Origin: Bacteroidota bacterium
Lineage (GTDB): Bacteria; Bacteroidota; Rhodothermia; Rhodothermales; UBA10348
Assembly: GCA_029262835.1 (NCBI GenBank)
Contig: JAJCYQ010000055.1
Location: forward strand, 1 to 43,015
Length of the DNA stretch: 43,015 nucleotides
Direction of reading: 5' to 3'
In this document: positions 31,213 to 40,702 of the stretch, piece after piece
How the letters are laid out: each line of letters begins with the position of its first letter
Position numbering within the stretch: the first letter of the stretch is position 1
The notes under the pieces: model-generated
The model's database searches: none
The model's input: the letters and a program-made list of their open reading frames with translations, nothing else
Told to the model about the DNA's origin: nothing
Made by a program: the position numbers and the translations under genes

Positions 31213-33833
31213 AAGCGCCGCGTCCTCCCCGCACAATGGCCTGGTTGCTCGACCGGCTCCTGCCAGACGGCGATCACCGAGCACCACTCGGCGACTTCGA
31301 GGAGATATGGCACCACATCAAGGACGAGCGGGGGACGCTCCGCGCTCACGCCTGGTACATTCTGGCCGTCCTTGGACTCATTCCGCGCCGCATCTACAAT
31401 AGCATCTACTTCGGTCTGCTCATGCTACAGAACTACCTGAAAACCTCCTGGCGCAACATGCTCCGTAACAGGACGTGGTCGGCCGTCAACCTGCTCAGCC
31501 TTACCCTCGGAACTGCCTGTTTCCTGTTGATCGCCATCTACGTGCACGAGGAATCCACGTTCGATGCGTTCCATACGGATGCCGATCGCATTTACCGCGT
31601 AAATGTGGATTTCATAGGTCAATCGTACACGTTTGCCAATGCGCTTTCGGCTGCGCCCATGGGTCCGGCAATTCAGACCACGGCTTCCGGAGTGGACCAT
31701 GCCGTCCGAATATCCCAGGTCCGTCCCGAGGTCCTGCTGCAGGTAGGATCAATGCGCGATTTCGAGGAGAACGGATTCTACGCCGACAGCACGCTCTTCC
31801 ACGTCTTCAGCTTCGAGATGCTGGAGGGGGATCCCGGCTCGGCGTTGGTAGCTCCGCAGTCGGTGGTACTGACCGCATCGACGGCCCGCAAGTACTTTGG
31901 CCGGAAGAATCCGCTCGGCGAATTTGTGCGAATGGACAACACGACCGACCTGACCGTGACCGGGGTCGTCCAGGACCCACCGACCAACTCGCACTTTCGG
32001 TTCGATTTCCTGATTTCCTTCTCATCGTTGAATCCGGAACGTCTCACCAACTGGTTCAGCAACCCGTACTATACATTTTTAAAGCTGTCGCCAAACAAAA
32101 GTGAAGCGTCTCTCAGGCCGGTGCTTGCGCGGCTTGTTGACGATAACATGGCGGCCGATGCCGCGAGTGCCGGTGTATCCATTCGGCTTTGGCTACAGCC
32201 GCTGCTTGATATCCGCATGAATCCCCAGGGGAATGACCTGTCCGACGGCCGCGGTGCTGGCCACGTTTTCATCCTGTCGGGTATTGCCCTGTTCATCCTT
32301 TTTCTCGCATGCATCAATTTCGTGAACCTTGCAACGGCCCGTTCTTCCACGCGGGCGAAAGAGGTGGGCATGCGCAAGGTAATCGGTGCCAGCCGGGGAC
32401 AACTCATGGGACAGGTCCTGGGAGAATCCGGTCTGCTCGGACTGATTGCATGTCTGGCCGGGGTCGCTTCGGCGCGGGCGGCCCTTCCGTGGTTCGAATC
32501 ACTGGTTGGACGCACTGTGGCTTTCCCGTTCGGCTGGGAACTGACTCTGTTCATTCTGGGCCTCGCTATCCTGGTGAGCCTGCTGTCCGGCATCGTTCCC
32601 GCCATCCAATTGTCGCGACTTCAACCAATCGGCATCCTGAAGGGAAATGGCGGCCAGTCTGCGCTTCGAGGTGCGGCATTCAGGAATGCATTGGTTGTAT
32701 TCCAGTTCACCGTATCGGTGGCACTCATTGTGGTCACCATCATGGTGTATCGCCAGGTTGGTTACATGAAGTCGATCGAACACGGCATTTCTACCGACCA
32801 GATAGCCGTCATACCGGTTAACGAACCTCAAGTGGCCGCTATCCCGACATTGAAGGAGCAGTTCCTGCGGCTACCGGGAGTCGAAGCGGTCACGTGGGCC
32901 AACCGGGCGCCCGGCACCGGGGCATCCGGCAACCTGATCCGGCGTCTGGACACTGGCGAAGACGATTCCATGGAAAACAAGTATATCTTCGCCGACGCGT
33001 CCTATCTCGATGTACTCGGTGCGTCGATGGTTGCAGGTCGGTACTTCGAGCCCCATCCGGCCCCTGCCGCACCGTCCTTAGGCAGCCCCATGGCGACGGA
33101 TGTCCGCCGGCAATTCATCCTGAATGAAACATCCGTCCGGATGCTGGGCTGGGCGTCGCCTGAAGAAGCCATTGGCCAACCGCTGGAGTTCGGAGGCTCC
33201 GTGTTGGGCGATGTCATCGGCGTCATGGCCGACTTCCAGTTTCAACCCTTGACGGTCAGCATGCAACCGGTCATTTTCCAGTACGCGCCTGCCGGTCAAG
33301 GTGTCCTCATGGTGCGTGTGCGAACGGACCGCCTTCCGGAATCCCTTGCCAGCCTTGAGGATGTGTGGAATGCCCAACAACCGGACTGGCCGTTCATGGT
33401 CACCTTCCTCGATGACGAGTTCGACGCGCTGTACGCTTCGGAAGAACAGTTCGGTCGCATGTTCTCCACGTTCGCCATCCTGGCTGTCGTCATTGCGTGC
33501 CTGGGGCTGTTCGGCCTGGCCACGTTCTCCGTGCAGCGACGCAGGCGCGAAATTGCCATCAGAAAAGCCCTGGGTGCGACCGATGGAGGCGTTGTGCTGT
33601 TGATCTCCCGGAAGTTCGGGTTGTTGATCCTCGTCGCCAACGTCCTGGCGTGGCCCCTTGCCTGGGTATTCGTGAAGGACTGGCAGCAGGCCTTCGCCGT
33701 ACAGGCTTCGATGACGTTGTGGGTGTTTCTGGGCGCGGGTGCCATTTCCTTGCTTATTGCTGCCCTGGCCGTCAGCACCCAATCCATTCAGGCGTCCCGC
33801 ACGCGGCCAGCTGAAGCGCTGCGCGTGGAGTAA
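31209..33833 (+). CDS. FtsX/MacB-like permease with permease-prefix domain (operon 2)
   Basis: 874 residues from ATG 31209 in ATGA overlap with PadR 2; the frame opens earlier (31176) only inside PadR. Residues 1-75 are a prefix domain (PLGDFEEIWHHIKDERG). TM1 lies at about residues 93-113 (NLLSLTLGTACFLLIAIY). Two MacB-PCD periplasmic domains and two three-helix bundles follow, carrying EVGMRKVIGA and EIAIRKALGA. It is a paralogue of permeases 1 and 3. No ABC ATPase is nearby. It is convergent with permease 3 (30 bp between the stops) with no obvious terminator. Confidence 0.9.
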   Translation: MKAPRPPRTMAWLLDRLLPDGDHRAPLGDFEEIWHHIKDERGTLRAHAWYILAVLGLIPRRIYNSIYFGLLMLQNYLKTSWRNMLRNRTWSAVNLLSLTLGTACFLLIAIYVHEESTFDAFHTDADRIYRVNVDFIGQSYTFANALSAAPMGPAIQTTASGVDHAVRISQVRPEVLLQVGSMRDFEENGFYADSTLFHVFSFEMLEGDPGSALVAPQSVVLTASTARKYFGRKNPLGEFVRMDNTTDLTVTGVVQDPPTNSHFRFDFLISFSSLNPERLTNWFSNPYYTFLKLSPNKSEASLRPVLARLVDDNMAADAASAGVSIRLWLQPLLDIRMNPQGNDLSDGRGAGHVFILSGIALFILFLACINFVNLATARSSTRAKEVGMRKVIGASRGQLMGQVLGESGLLGLIACLAGVASARAALPWFESLVGRTVAFPFGWELTLFILGLAILVSLLSGIVPAIQLSRLQPIGILKGNGGQSALRGAAFRNALVVFQFTVSVALIVVTIMVYRQVGYMKSIEHGISTDQIAVIPVNEPQVAAIPTLKEQFLRLPGVEAVTWANRAPGTGASGNLIRRLDTGEDDSMENKYIFADASYLDVLGASMVAGRYFEPHPAPAAPSLGSPMATDVRRQFILNETSVRMLGWASPEEAIGQPLEFGGSVLGDVIGVMADFQFQPLTVSMQPVIFQYAPAGQGVLMVRVRTDRLPESLASLEDVWNAQQPDWPFMVTFLDDEFDALYASEEQFGRMFSTFAILAVVIACLGLFGLATFSVQRRRREIAIRKALGATDGGVVLLISRKFGLLILVANVLAWPLAWVFVKDWQQAFAVQASMTLWVFLGAGAISLLIAALAVSTQSIQASRTRPAEALRVE

Positions 33834-33863
33834 ATAGAGTAAAGGGCGAGTCGAACAACGCTG

Positions 33864-36455
33864 TCACTCCGTTCGGATGGCCCTCACGGGATCCATGCGC
33901 GCGGCGCGCCACGCCTGCAGTGCCGTTGTGCCAACCGCGATGGACAGGGTGACGAGAATGCCTACCATGAACGTGCTGACCGGTATGCCCGCAGCGTAGG
34001 CGAAGTCAGACAGCCAGATGTCACCTATCCACCAGGCAGCGGGAATGGCCAACAGCAGCGACAACATTACGAGAGCAACCGTCTCGCGGGTCAACAGTCT
34101 GACAATGACCCACTGGCTGGCACCCACGACTTTGCGGATGCCGATTTCCTTCGTTCTACGCTGCGCCGTGAACGTGGCCAGTCCGAACAATCCCATGCAG
34201 GCGACCAGGAAGGCAAACCATGAGCCGAGTCGAATCTGCTCGCCGACACGGCGCTCGGCGGCATACAGGGCGTCAAACTGTTCATCCAGAAACGTGAACC
34301 GAAATGCATTCACGGGATCGAACCGCGCGTAGACGCTACCAACAGCGTTGATCGTCTCCTGGGATGCGTCGGGGCGAAGCCGGATTGTCATCTGCGAGTA
34401 CCAGTTGTCGGGAGCTGCGAACAACATGAGCGGTGCAATCTGTTCATGCATGGATCGGAAGTGGAAATCGGTTACAACACCCACAATCTCGAACGACCTG
34501 TCTACCGCCGGCATGGACACAGGCTGCCCAATCGGGTCGTCCCATCCCATTTGCCGGACAAACTCCTGATTCACAAGCAGGGCCTGGTCTCGATCGGATG
34601 GATGATCTGGACTTGGCAGACGCCCGGCAGCGAGCGACATGCCGTAGACATCTGGAAACGCCACGTCGCCTACCAGCATCCGGATGCCGGGTATATCCTC
34701 CGGCGCCACACCGGGTATCTCGACAGGAATTCCCCAGTCCCCGCCTCCGGGACGATTGCCTGAAAGCGTAACGCTTTCGACGCCGGGTACGGACTGAACG
34801 GCCGCCCGGATGTCATCGGCCCTGGCATTGATTCCATTATCCTGGAACGGGACCGCTACAAGATGCTCCCGCTCGAAACCAAGCGGCGCCGTCTCTATGA
34901 ACCGTAACTGGTTCGATACAATTCCCGCGACGATAAGAAGCATGGCCGACACGGCAAACTGAACCGTAACAAGCCCCTGGCGCAGCCGAATCATGCCCGC
35001 CCCCTGCGCCTGTCCGCGCAGGGCATGAACGGGCCGGGCGGCCGCTTGTACAACAGCCGGATACATGCTGGTTGCCATGCCCAGGAAAAGCACCACGGCG
35101 GTCAATAACAGCACGACCGGCAACGAGAGCACATCGCTCGCGGTAAACGCCTTGCCGGTCAGTTCATTGAATGTGTCCAGCACAGCCACGGCCAGACCGA
35201 GTGCAAGAACCCCTCCTGTCGCGAGCGACACCGTGGCCTCCGTGACGAACTGGCGGACAAGACCAAAATGTCCGGCTCCCAGGACCTTTCTTACGCCCAC
35301 TTCGCGGGAGCGAATGCCGCTCCGCGCGGTAGAGAGCGTCAGAAAATTGAGCGCGGCAATGGCGAGGATTAGAACCGCCAGACTTCCGAGCGTCCACACC
35401 CGAGCGGCGCTTCCAAGTGGCGCTATTTCCCTGAACTGGCGTGAATGCAGGTAAATCCTCTCGACAGGCTGCAGCATCACGCCGGCACTCGCCGCCGCAT
35501 CCGCAGGAAGGTTCGCTCGAATGACGCCCGAAACATCCCGCGCCGTCGCTTCCGGATCAGTACCCGGCGCCAGCTTCAGGTAGGTATAGTACTGGTTCCA
35601 GCGCCACCAGTCGTCATGACTTTCATGGCCGTATGTGGCCATGGAAACGAGAAAAGGAAATGTGAAGTGGGAATTATCCGGTACGTCCTGCATGATTCCC
35701 GATACAACGACCGGCAGGGTACCACCAAGAAGCAGATCCCGCCCCAGCACATCTATTGTCCCGTACAGCCTGAGGGCCGTGGTCTCGGTCAGAACTATTC
35801 GACCGGGGCCCCGCAGCGCGTCCTCGCTCTTGCCCGCTACGAGCGGCCAGGAGAACACATCGAATACCGTCGAATCGGCGTACATGCCCCCCTGCAGACT
35901 GTGCTTCTCACCGACCAGGTCGGCGAACGTCTGGCCAAAAAAGGTAAAACGGGCAACTGCCTGGACCGCTGGATGCCCGGCCGCCGCAACGGCCCCCCAC
36001 GGCCCGTTGATTTTGGCAATCCCATCAAACCCCCCGTCATCGAACGTACCGTTCAGCCGGTACATGCGGTCGATGTCTTCATGGTATGCATCGTACGAGA
36101 GTTCATCTATCACAAACAGACTCGCCAGCAGTGTGCATGCCAGTCCCACGGCTAATCCGGCCACGTTCAGGGTTGTAATCAATTTCTGCTTGCGCATTGC
36201 GCGGACAGCCCCGCGAATGTGATTCAAAGTCATAGCGGGTTGAAATGAGGCGCGCGCCCTGCGGCCGCGCACCGTGTGAAAGCGAACAAATAGCAGTACT
36301 TCCTTCCAGTACCGGATACGGGCGCGCCGCGCGCCAACGGCGTCTACATCCACTTCGAAGGCCTCGTCCAGATCACCCTGAACCTCTTCAAGCACGTCCA
36401 TGCGGCAGTACCACGTCAGAAAGCGACGTGCCCGCGCCGGCGGCTTCGGCTTCAC
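33864..36455 (-). CDS. FtsX/MacB-like permease with permease-prefix domain (operon 3)
   Basis: 863 residues from ATG 36455, whose bases overlap the TGA of PadR 3 (ATGA). The prefix domain (MDVLEEVQGDLDEAFEVDV) spans about 1-75; TM1 is about 92-114 (LNVAGLAVGLACTLLASLFV). The first periplasmic domain, three TMs with EVGVRKVLGA, the second periplasmic domain and three TMs with EIGIRKVVGA complete the family pattern. Same design as operons 1 and 2 but on the opposite strand. The transported or sensed substrate is unknown. Confidence 0.9.
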   Translation of the reverse strand: MKPKPPARARRFLTWYCRMDVLEEVQGDLDEAFEVDVDAVGARRARIRYWKEVLLFVRFHTVRGRRARASFQPAMTLNHIRGAVRAMRKQKLITTLNVAGLAVGLACTLLASLFVIDELSYDAYHEDIDRMYRLNGTFDDGGFDGIAKINGPWGAVAAAGHPAVQAVARFTFFGQTFADLVGEKHSLQGGMYADSTVFDVFSWPLVAGKSEDALRGPGRIVLTETTALRLYGTIDVLGRDLLLGGTLPVVVSGIMQDVPDNSHFTFPFLVSMATYGHESHDDWWRWNQYYTYLKLAPGTDPEATARDVSGVIRANLPADAAASAGVMLQPVERIYLHSRQFREIAPLGSAARVWTLGSLAVLILAIAALNFLTLSTARSGIRSREVGVRKVLGAGHFGLVRQFVTEATVSLATGGVLALGLAVAVLDTFNELTGKAFTASDVLSLPVVLLLTAVVLFLGMATSMYPAVVQAAARPVHALRGQAQGAGMIRLRQGLVTVQFAVSAMLLIVAGIVSNQLRFIETAPLGFEREHLVAVPFQDNGINARADDIRAAVQSVPGVESVTLSGNRPGGGDWGIPVEIPGVAPEDIPGIRMLVGDVAFPDVYGMSLAAGRLPSPDHPSDRDQALLVNQEFVRQMGWDDPIGQPVSMPAVDRSFEIVGVVTDFHFRSMHEQIAPLMLFAAPDNWYSQMTIRLRPDASQETINAVGSVYARFDPVNAFRFTFLDEQFDALYAAERRVGEQIRLGSWFAFLVACMGLFGLATFTAQRRTKEIGIRKVVGASQWVIVRLLTRETVALVMLSLLLAIPAAWWIGDIWLSDFAYAAGIPVSTFMVGILVTLSIAVGTTALQAWRAARMDPVRAIRTE

Positions 36456-36790
36456 GATGCCACCTCCGACCGGATAATGCCGGGCATGAGTGTCCAGAGT
36501 GATTCCCGGGCTTCCCGGGCCGTGGCCAGTGCGCGAACGCCGCTTCCAGTTACGCGAAACATGCGTTTTCGACGACCGCCGCGCTTCTCGGTGGCACCCT
36601 CGAGGGACGATTCAAGGTGCCCTTTGTCCTGCAGGCGATAGAGCGTTGCGTGGATGGCGCCGAGCGATGCATCGCGTCCCGCTTCATCGGCAAGCAGCGT
36701 GCGGACAGACAGACCGTACGCCTGGCCCGAAAGCGCTGCAACCGCCATCAATACCAATTCCTCGAATTCTCCGATCTGTTCTCTGCGCAT
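36452..36790 (-). CDS. PadR-family regulator (operon 3)
   Basis: 112 residues from ATG 36790. The winged helix reads IGEFEELVLMAVAALSGQAYGLSVRTLL, LGAIHATLYRLQDKGHLESSLE, RGGRRKRMFRVTGSGVRAL. It ends in an ATGA overlap with permease 3. Its upstream region is shared with the tail of a decayed ankyrin frame (reading to 36748 on the same strand). A -10-like TATAAT and a TAnnTTTG-like box lie about 45-55 bp upstream. Autoregulation is inferred by analogy with the other two operons. Confidence 0.92.
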   Translation of the reverse strand: MRREQIGEFEELVLMAVAALSGQAYGLSVRTLLADEAGRDASLGAIHATLYRLQDKGHLESSLEGATEKRGGRRKRMFRVTGSGVRALATAREARESLWTLMPGIIRSEVAS

Positions 36791-37428
36791 ACTGGGAGGT
36801 CATGAGTTTGTGCAGGAGCAGTATATGCAAAATTATAACTAATGTTGCACGGTCTGTGGTTTCCCTCTGGATGCAGGACGAGGTGTCCGCTCAGGCTGAA
36901 GAGGGACGTCAGCCGGATGTTGTTGTAGATGTCAACCTCCCGCCTATGCATCTGAGGAAGTAAACCAAGCTGAGCGTACGAAATGGGCGTGACGTCGAAG
37001 ACGGTCGTTTCCCACTCGAAGCCTTTGCCCCACGTACTTCCGCGTACAACCACGTCCGTCCGGGCACCGGCCTGCAGGAGCAACTCCATAATCGGGGCGG
37101 CATGATTGCCGCTCGAATTGACGGTATGGAAGAGCGCCGTGAAAGCCGATATCATCGTCGTCCGGTGCTGAAGAAGCGCCGGATCGGCCTGGATGGCAGC
37201 CTTGAGGCTGTCCGGGTCGTTCATTAGCACCGGCGCCACAACGGGATCGTTCAGGACGGCGCCGCGATCGACAAGTAGACGAAGGCATTTCGCGAAGTTT
37301 TCCCCTCGGCTGTACATCTCCGTAAGCCAATTGACGAGCGACTTGCCACGGATGCGGGTCTGCGCATCCAGGCCCGCATCCAGAGCCATGCGAAGTTGTT
37401 CAACGGAGTGCAGCTCAATGGCACCCAA
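36748..37428 (-). pseudogene. Decayed ankyrin-repeat protein
   Basis: The frame codes for 226 residues. Residues 1-190 match an ankyrin-repeat protein family (GAIELHSVEQLRMALDAGLD, SLVNWLTEMYSRG, LLVDRGAVLNDP, ALFHTVNSS, LLLQAGARTDV, GFEWETTVFDVTPISYAQLG). Two defects are inferred: after HRTTMISAFT (about residue 100) the text jumps straight to ALFHTV, omitting the one or two repeats (LLHVAAE type) normally found there; and after NNIR (about 172) the sequence turns into non-family text that runs through the PadR 3 promoter and 43 bp into its gene. The gene is therefore probably broken. A short functional variant ending elsewhere is less likely. Confidence 0.6.
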
Positions 37429-37475
37429 TATCTCGAATAGAACTCACATTCGCATGGAGTCACATGATAGATAAA

Positions 37476-38714
37476 TCATCGAGAAAGAAAAGTACGATAC
37501 GCAGGGAAACAAGCTCCGATCAATGATGCAACGCCAGCAAATCCTCCACACAGACCGAAGATTAGTGGAGTGTTCTGATCCAGTACATCGCCAAGGATTC
37601 CGCCAATCAGCATACCCACCGGAGCGGCGCTTCCCGTAACCATGATCACAAATGACATGACGCGGCCTCTCATGTTTTTGGGTGATGAAATTTGAAATAG
37701 CGTGAGAACGAAAATGTTGATCATTCCCGCGAACAGTCCCGATGCCGCCATAACGACCACTCCAACTAATGCGTTTGACACGTGTCCAAGTATGCCGAGA
37801 AGGCCCGGTGCGCAGACAAAAGAAACGGAAAGGATCCACGCTCTCCATTCAGGACGAATAAGTCCAGTTGAAACACATAGGTAGCCCAGGATCGAGCCCC
37901 CGCTAAGCGCACCGAGTAGGAGCCCGTACCAGGCAGCAGAGGATGACATGTACGCGTCCACGTGGAACGGAAGCAGTACGATCACCGGCGTTACGAGTGT
38001 ATTCACGACGGCTGCTGTAACGAGCACGTGCCCGGCACCGGTCAGTCCGAACACAAATCGGAAGCCTTCCCGTACGTCGCTGCGGAATGCTCCGAGCGAT
38101 TTTTGACTCTGGGTGCTAGTTTCAGGTGGCTGATACGGTAATCGAATGAACGATTCGCTGAGTGCCGATGCGAAGTATGAAATCCCATCAAGAAGAAGCA
38201 GGAAGGGTGCGCCGATCAAAGGATAGAGGAAGCCCCCGAGGGCCTGGCCCAGAATCGTCGCTGACTGCCCTGAAAACATCCGCATCGAATTTGCAGCGGC
38301 CACCGACGCTTCCGGTACGATATCCGGAATTGCCGCTGTGACGGCCGGCTCAAACAGTGCCTTGCAGATGCCCAGGACCAGCGCTGTCGTGTAGATCCAA
38401 CCGATCACCACGGTTAGCTGGTCGGAAAACACCAATAGTGCCAGACTGAGAGACAGAACACTTACTCCGCAGATCAGATCCGTATAGATCAGAATGTGCT
38501 TGCGCCGAAACCAATCGGCAATGGTACCCGAAATGGGTCCGAGAACGATGAGAGGGATGGTCTGCAAGGCCATGAGAATGCCCATGGTCGAAGCAGAACC
38601 TGAAGTCTCCATTGTCCAGTACATTACGGCGATAAGAAATGCCTGGCTTCCGATCTGGCTTACAGCCTGACCTTGCCAGAGCAGCATGAAATCCCTGTTT
38701 CGAGTGAGTTGCAT
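37476..38714 (-). CDS. MFS transporter (EntS-like MFS_3 group)
   Basis: 412 residues from ATG 38714 (MQLTRNRDFMLLWQGQAVSQ); the longer frame runs into the divergent regulator. About 12 hydrophobic helices are visible. The first loop carries GTIADWFRRKHILIYTD, the MFS motif A variant, and the middle loop (PPETSTQSQKSLGAFRSDVREGFRF) is the usual cytosolic hinge. NMRGRVMSF in the second half is typical of EntS-like exporters. It is divergent from a TetR regulator with 64 bp between the starts, so it is the likely target: an exporter switched on by its substrate (inference). Substrate unknown. Confidence 0.9.
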   Translation of the reverse strand: MQLTRNRDFMLLWQGQAVSQIGSQAFLIAVMYWTMETSGSASTMGILMALQTIPLIVLGPISGTIADWFRRKHILIYTDLICGVSVLSLSLALLVFSDQLTVVIGWIYTTALVLGICKALFEPAVTAAIPDIVPEASVAAANSMRMFSGQSATILGQALGGFLYPLIGAPFLLLLDGISYFASALSESFIRLPYQPPETSTQSQKSLGAFRSDVREGFRFVFGLTGAGHVLVTAAVVNTLVTPVIVLLPFHVDAYMSSSAAWYGLLLGALSGGSILGYLCVSTGLIRPEWRAWILSVSFVCAPGLLGILGHVSNALVGVVVMAASGLFAGMINIFVLTLFQISSPKNMRGRVMSFVIMVTGSAAPVGMLIGGILGDVLDQNTPLIFGLCGGFAGVASLIGACFPAYRTFLSR

Positions 38715-38746
38715 TGATTTCCAGGATGGATTTGCGTATATAAAAC

Positions 38747-38754
38747 GAACGTTC
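38747..38754. promoter_or_regulatory. Candidate TetR operator between MFS and TetR genes
   Basis: GAACGTTC is an 8-bp perfect palindrome in the 64-bp divergent intergenic region, next to TATATA (minus-strand -10 candidate for the MFS gene). TGAACGTTCA-like sites are common TetR targets; only the core is conserved here. Confidence 0.45.
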
Positions 38755-38778
38755 ACTCTATTTGTTACGCATTCAACT

Positions 38779-39312
38779 ATGCCAAAGGTATCCGAGCAGT
38801 ACAGAGACACGCGCCGAACCCACATTCTGAACGCGGCCAGCCGCTGTTTCAGTCGTTTCGGCTACCACGCTTCGTCCATGAAGCTGATTTGCGAGGAGGC
38901 GGATATGAGCCCAGGCGCCGTCTATAATTATTTTACGGGTAAAGAGGATATACTCACCGCCTTGATAGAATGGGGACGCCGAGAGAGAAGGCGCATGCTG
39001 GAATCAGGCACTGGACCTCCGCTGGCAGACCTTCTCGATGGGATGGAGGCATCGGGCGTGGAGGCGGCACGACTGGATGTGGGCATGTGGGCTGCAGGAC
39101 TGAAGGACGACGCCGTGGCAGCCCGGATCCGGGAAGTTTTTGACGACACGTCTGCACTGCTGGATGCAGAGAACTCCCTCGATGGGCGGCTGCTCCTCTC
39201 CCTGCTGATTGGACTGGAGGTTCAGTGGTCCATGGATGACACATTCAATTCACGGGAGTATCTCGCTTCATGCCGCATTCTGATCGACCAAATGCGTAAG
39301 ACGAAGTCCTAG
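38779..39312 (+). CDS. TetR-family regulator (divergent to MFS)
   Basis: 177 residues from ATG 38779 (MPKVSEQYRDTRRTHILNAA); the upstream frame runs over the MFS start. The DNA-binding domain is clear: ILNAASRCFSRFGYHASSMKLICEEADMSPGAVYNYFTGKEDIL. The C-terminal domain resembles the BetI/YjdC-type ligand domain (SLLIGLEVQWSMDD). The position fits a repressor of the MFS exporter that also controls itself through the shared region. Confidence 0.92.
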   Translation: MPKVSEQYRDTRRTHILNAASRCFSRFGYHASSMKLICEEADMSPGAVYNYFTGKEDILTALIEWGRRERRRMLESGTGPPLADLLDGMEASGVEAARLDVGMWAAGLKDDAVAARIREVFDDTSALLDAENSLDGRLLLSLLIGLEVQWSMDDTFNSREYLASCRILIDQMRKTKS

Positions 39313-39394
39313 GCCCGGATTCCAGGCGTCTACATTGGACCAGACTGCCGTCGGCGAGCGGCGCTTTCTTTCATCTACAGACACATTGCCAAAC

Positions 39395-40666
39395 ATGAGA
39401 GCATCCCTTATCTGTCTCTTCGCATTGATATCCGCGTGCAGACCTGCCGTCTACACTACCTCTCAAAATGTCCACGTGAGCTCACAACATGCCGCTGTGC
39501 CGCATGCCGAGGTGTATCTCGCTGTAGACCCGGACGACGCCAATCGAATGGCAGCTGTGGCCATGAGATACCCGGATCGGTCAGGTCGCGATCGACCCAC
39601 CGTGTACCTTTCCTCGGACGGCGGAAAGACGTGGAACTATTCTGATGTGGGTCATACCGAGATGGCTGCGGTCGACCCGTGGGTTACTTTTCTCGGCGGC
39701 TCACTCTATTACTCGCACTTGCCGGGAATTATTCACTCGAGCGATGACTGGGGGCGTTCTTGGTCCCAGATTAATGTCCTGTCGGACGATAGTGAGCACT
39801 CGTTGGATTTTCCAAAGATAGTCGGAAGCCAGGATCGGGCGTCGCTGTATCTCGTTGCAACGAATCATGTCCGGGTCAATGAACACCTGTTTCTGGACCC
39901 TGTTACGATTTTCCGGGTGAATGTAGCGTCAGGAGTGGTTGATGACGTGTCAATTCGCCCAGAAAGGATCAATTACAAAAATGGAACACCGCTGCTTACC
40001 GAGGGTGACACGCTCATCGTTCCTTTCTATGAGCTGCTTGACCGTGAGCGTTCCATTCTCGCCGATAATCGGATCTGGATTTCCCTTGTCGACCCCGACA
40101 GCTTGAGCGTCCTTCAAAGCTTCAGGACACCTCATAGCGGAGGTGAGGTGGATATCGTGTTGAATCGAGCATACAGAAATCGACTGCATATGGTGAGTTT
40201 CGGTCGTTCTGGAGATGGGTTCAAGTTGCAGTATGCCCATTCTGACGATTTTGGAGCAACCTGGTCCAATGCCAGATTCATTGAAGATTTTGAACGTGCT
40301 CCCGGCTCGTTCGCCCTGACGGCTTCCGTTGCCGTGTCCAGCGACGGAACATTGGCCGTCCTCTGGCCAGATCATCGAACGGATCCTACCAACCGAGCCT
40401 ATGGAATGTATATATCGGTCTCAACGGATGGGGGCGAATCCTTCAGGCCATCGCACCTTATATCTGAAATCAGCTCTCCTGATACCGACGTCAACAGTCA
40501 GACGTATATCGGTACTTCCGGTAGAAGCATTGCCGATCGTTTCTGGGTGGGAGGCGACTACTACGGACTTGTACCAGTCGGGCAACGATCATTCCAGGCT
40601 GCCTGGGTTGATTCCAGAACAGGAGTCGCACAAGTGTGGACGACTCGAATTGATGTATATCCATGA
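39395..40666 (+). CDS. Sialidase/BNR-like lipoprotein
   Basis: 423 residues from ATG 39395 (MRASLICLFALISAC); the lipobox ISAC places the lipid on Cys15. The mature part has Asp-box motifs of a six-bladed BNR/sialidase propeller: SSDGGKTW, SSDDWGRSW, SDDFGATW, STDGGESF. The strands between them (VYLAVDPDDANRM, GTLAVLWPDHRTD, QAAWVDSRTGVAQVW) fit the exo-alpha-sialidase-like superfamily. The Arg triad of true sialidases cannot be confirmed by eye, so a binding role is as likely as glycosidase. It stands alone, 83 bp after the TetR gene. Confidence 0.85.
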   Translation: MRASLICLFALISACRPAVYTTSQNVHVSSQHAAVPHAEVYLAVDPDDANRMAAVAMRYPDRSGRDRPTVYLSSDGGKTWNYSDVGHTEMAAVDPWVTFLGGSLYYSHLPGIIHSSDDWGRSWSQINVLSDDSEHSLDFPKIVGSQDRASLYLVATNHVRVNEHLFLDPVTIFRVNVASGVVDDVSIRPERINYKNGTPLLTEGDTLIVPFYELLDRERSILADNRIWISLVDPDSLSVLQSFRTPHSGGEVDIVLNRAYRNRLHMVSFGRSGDGFKLQYAHSDDFGATWSNARFIEDFERAPGSFALTASVAVSSDGTLAVLWPDHRTDPTNRAYGMYISVSTDGGESFRPSHLISEISSPDTDVNSQTYIGTSGRSIADRFWVGGDYYGLVPVGQRSFQAAWVDSRTGVAQVWTTRIDVYP

Positions 40667-40702
40667 CCGAATGACGCGTCGCGTATTTTTCTCTATTGAT
40701 CC

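Noticed and set aside
33078-33787. Minus-strand frames of 163 and 234 residues inside permease 2
   Set aside because: Both lie opposite clear transmembrane and EIAIRKALGA coding sequence; no independent motif.
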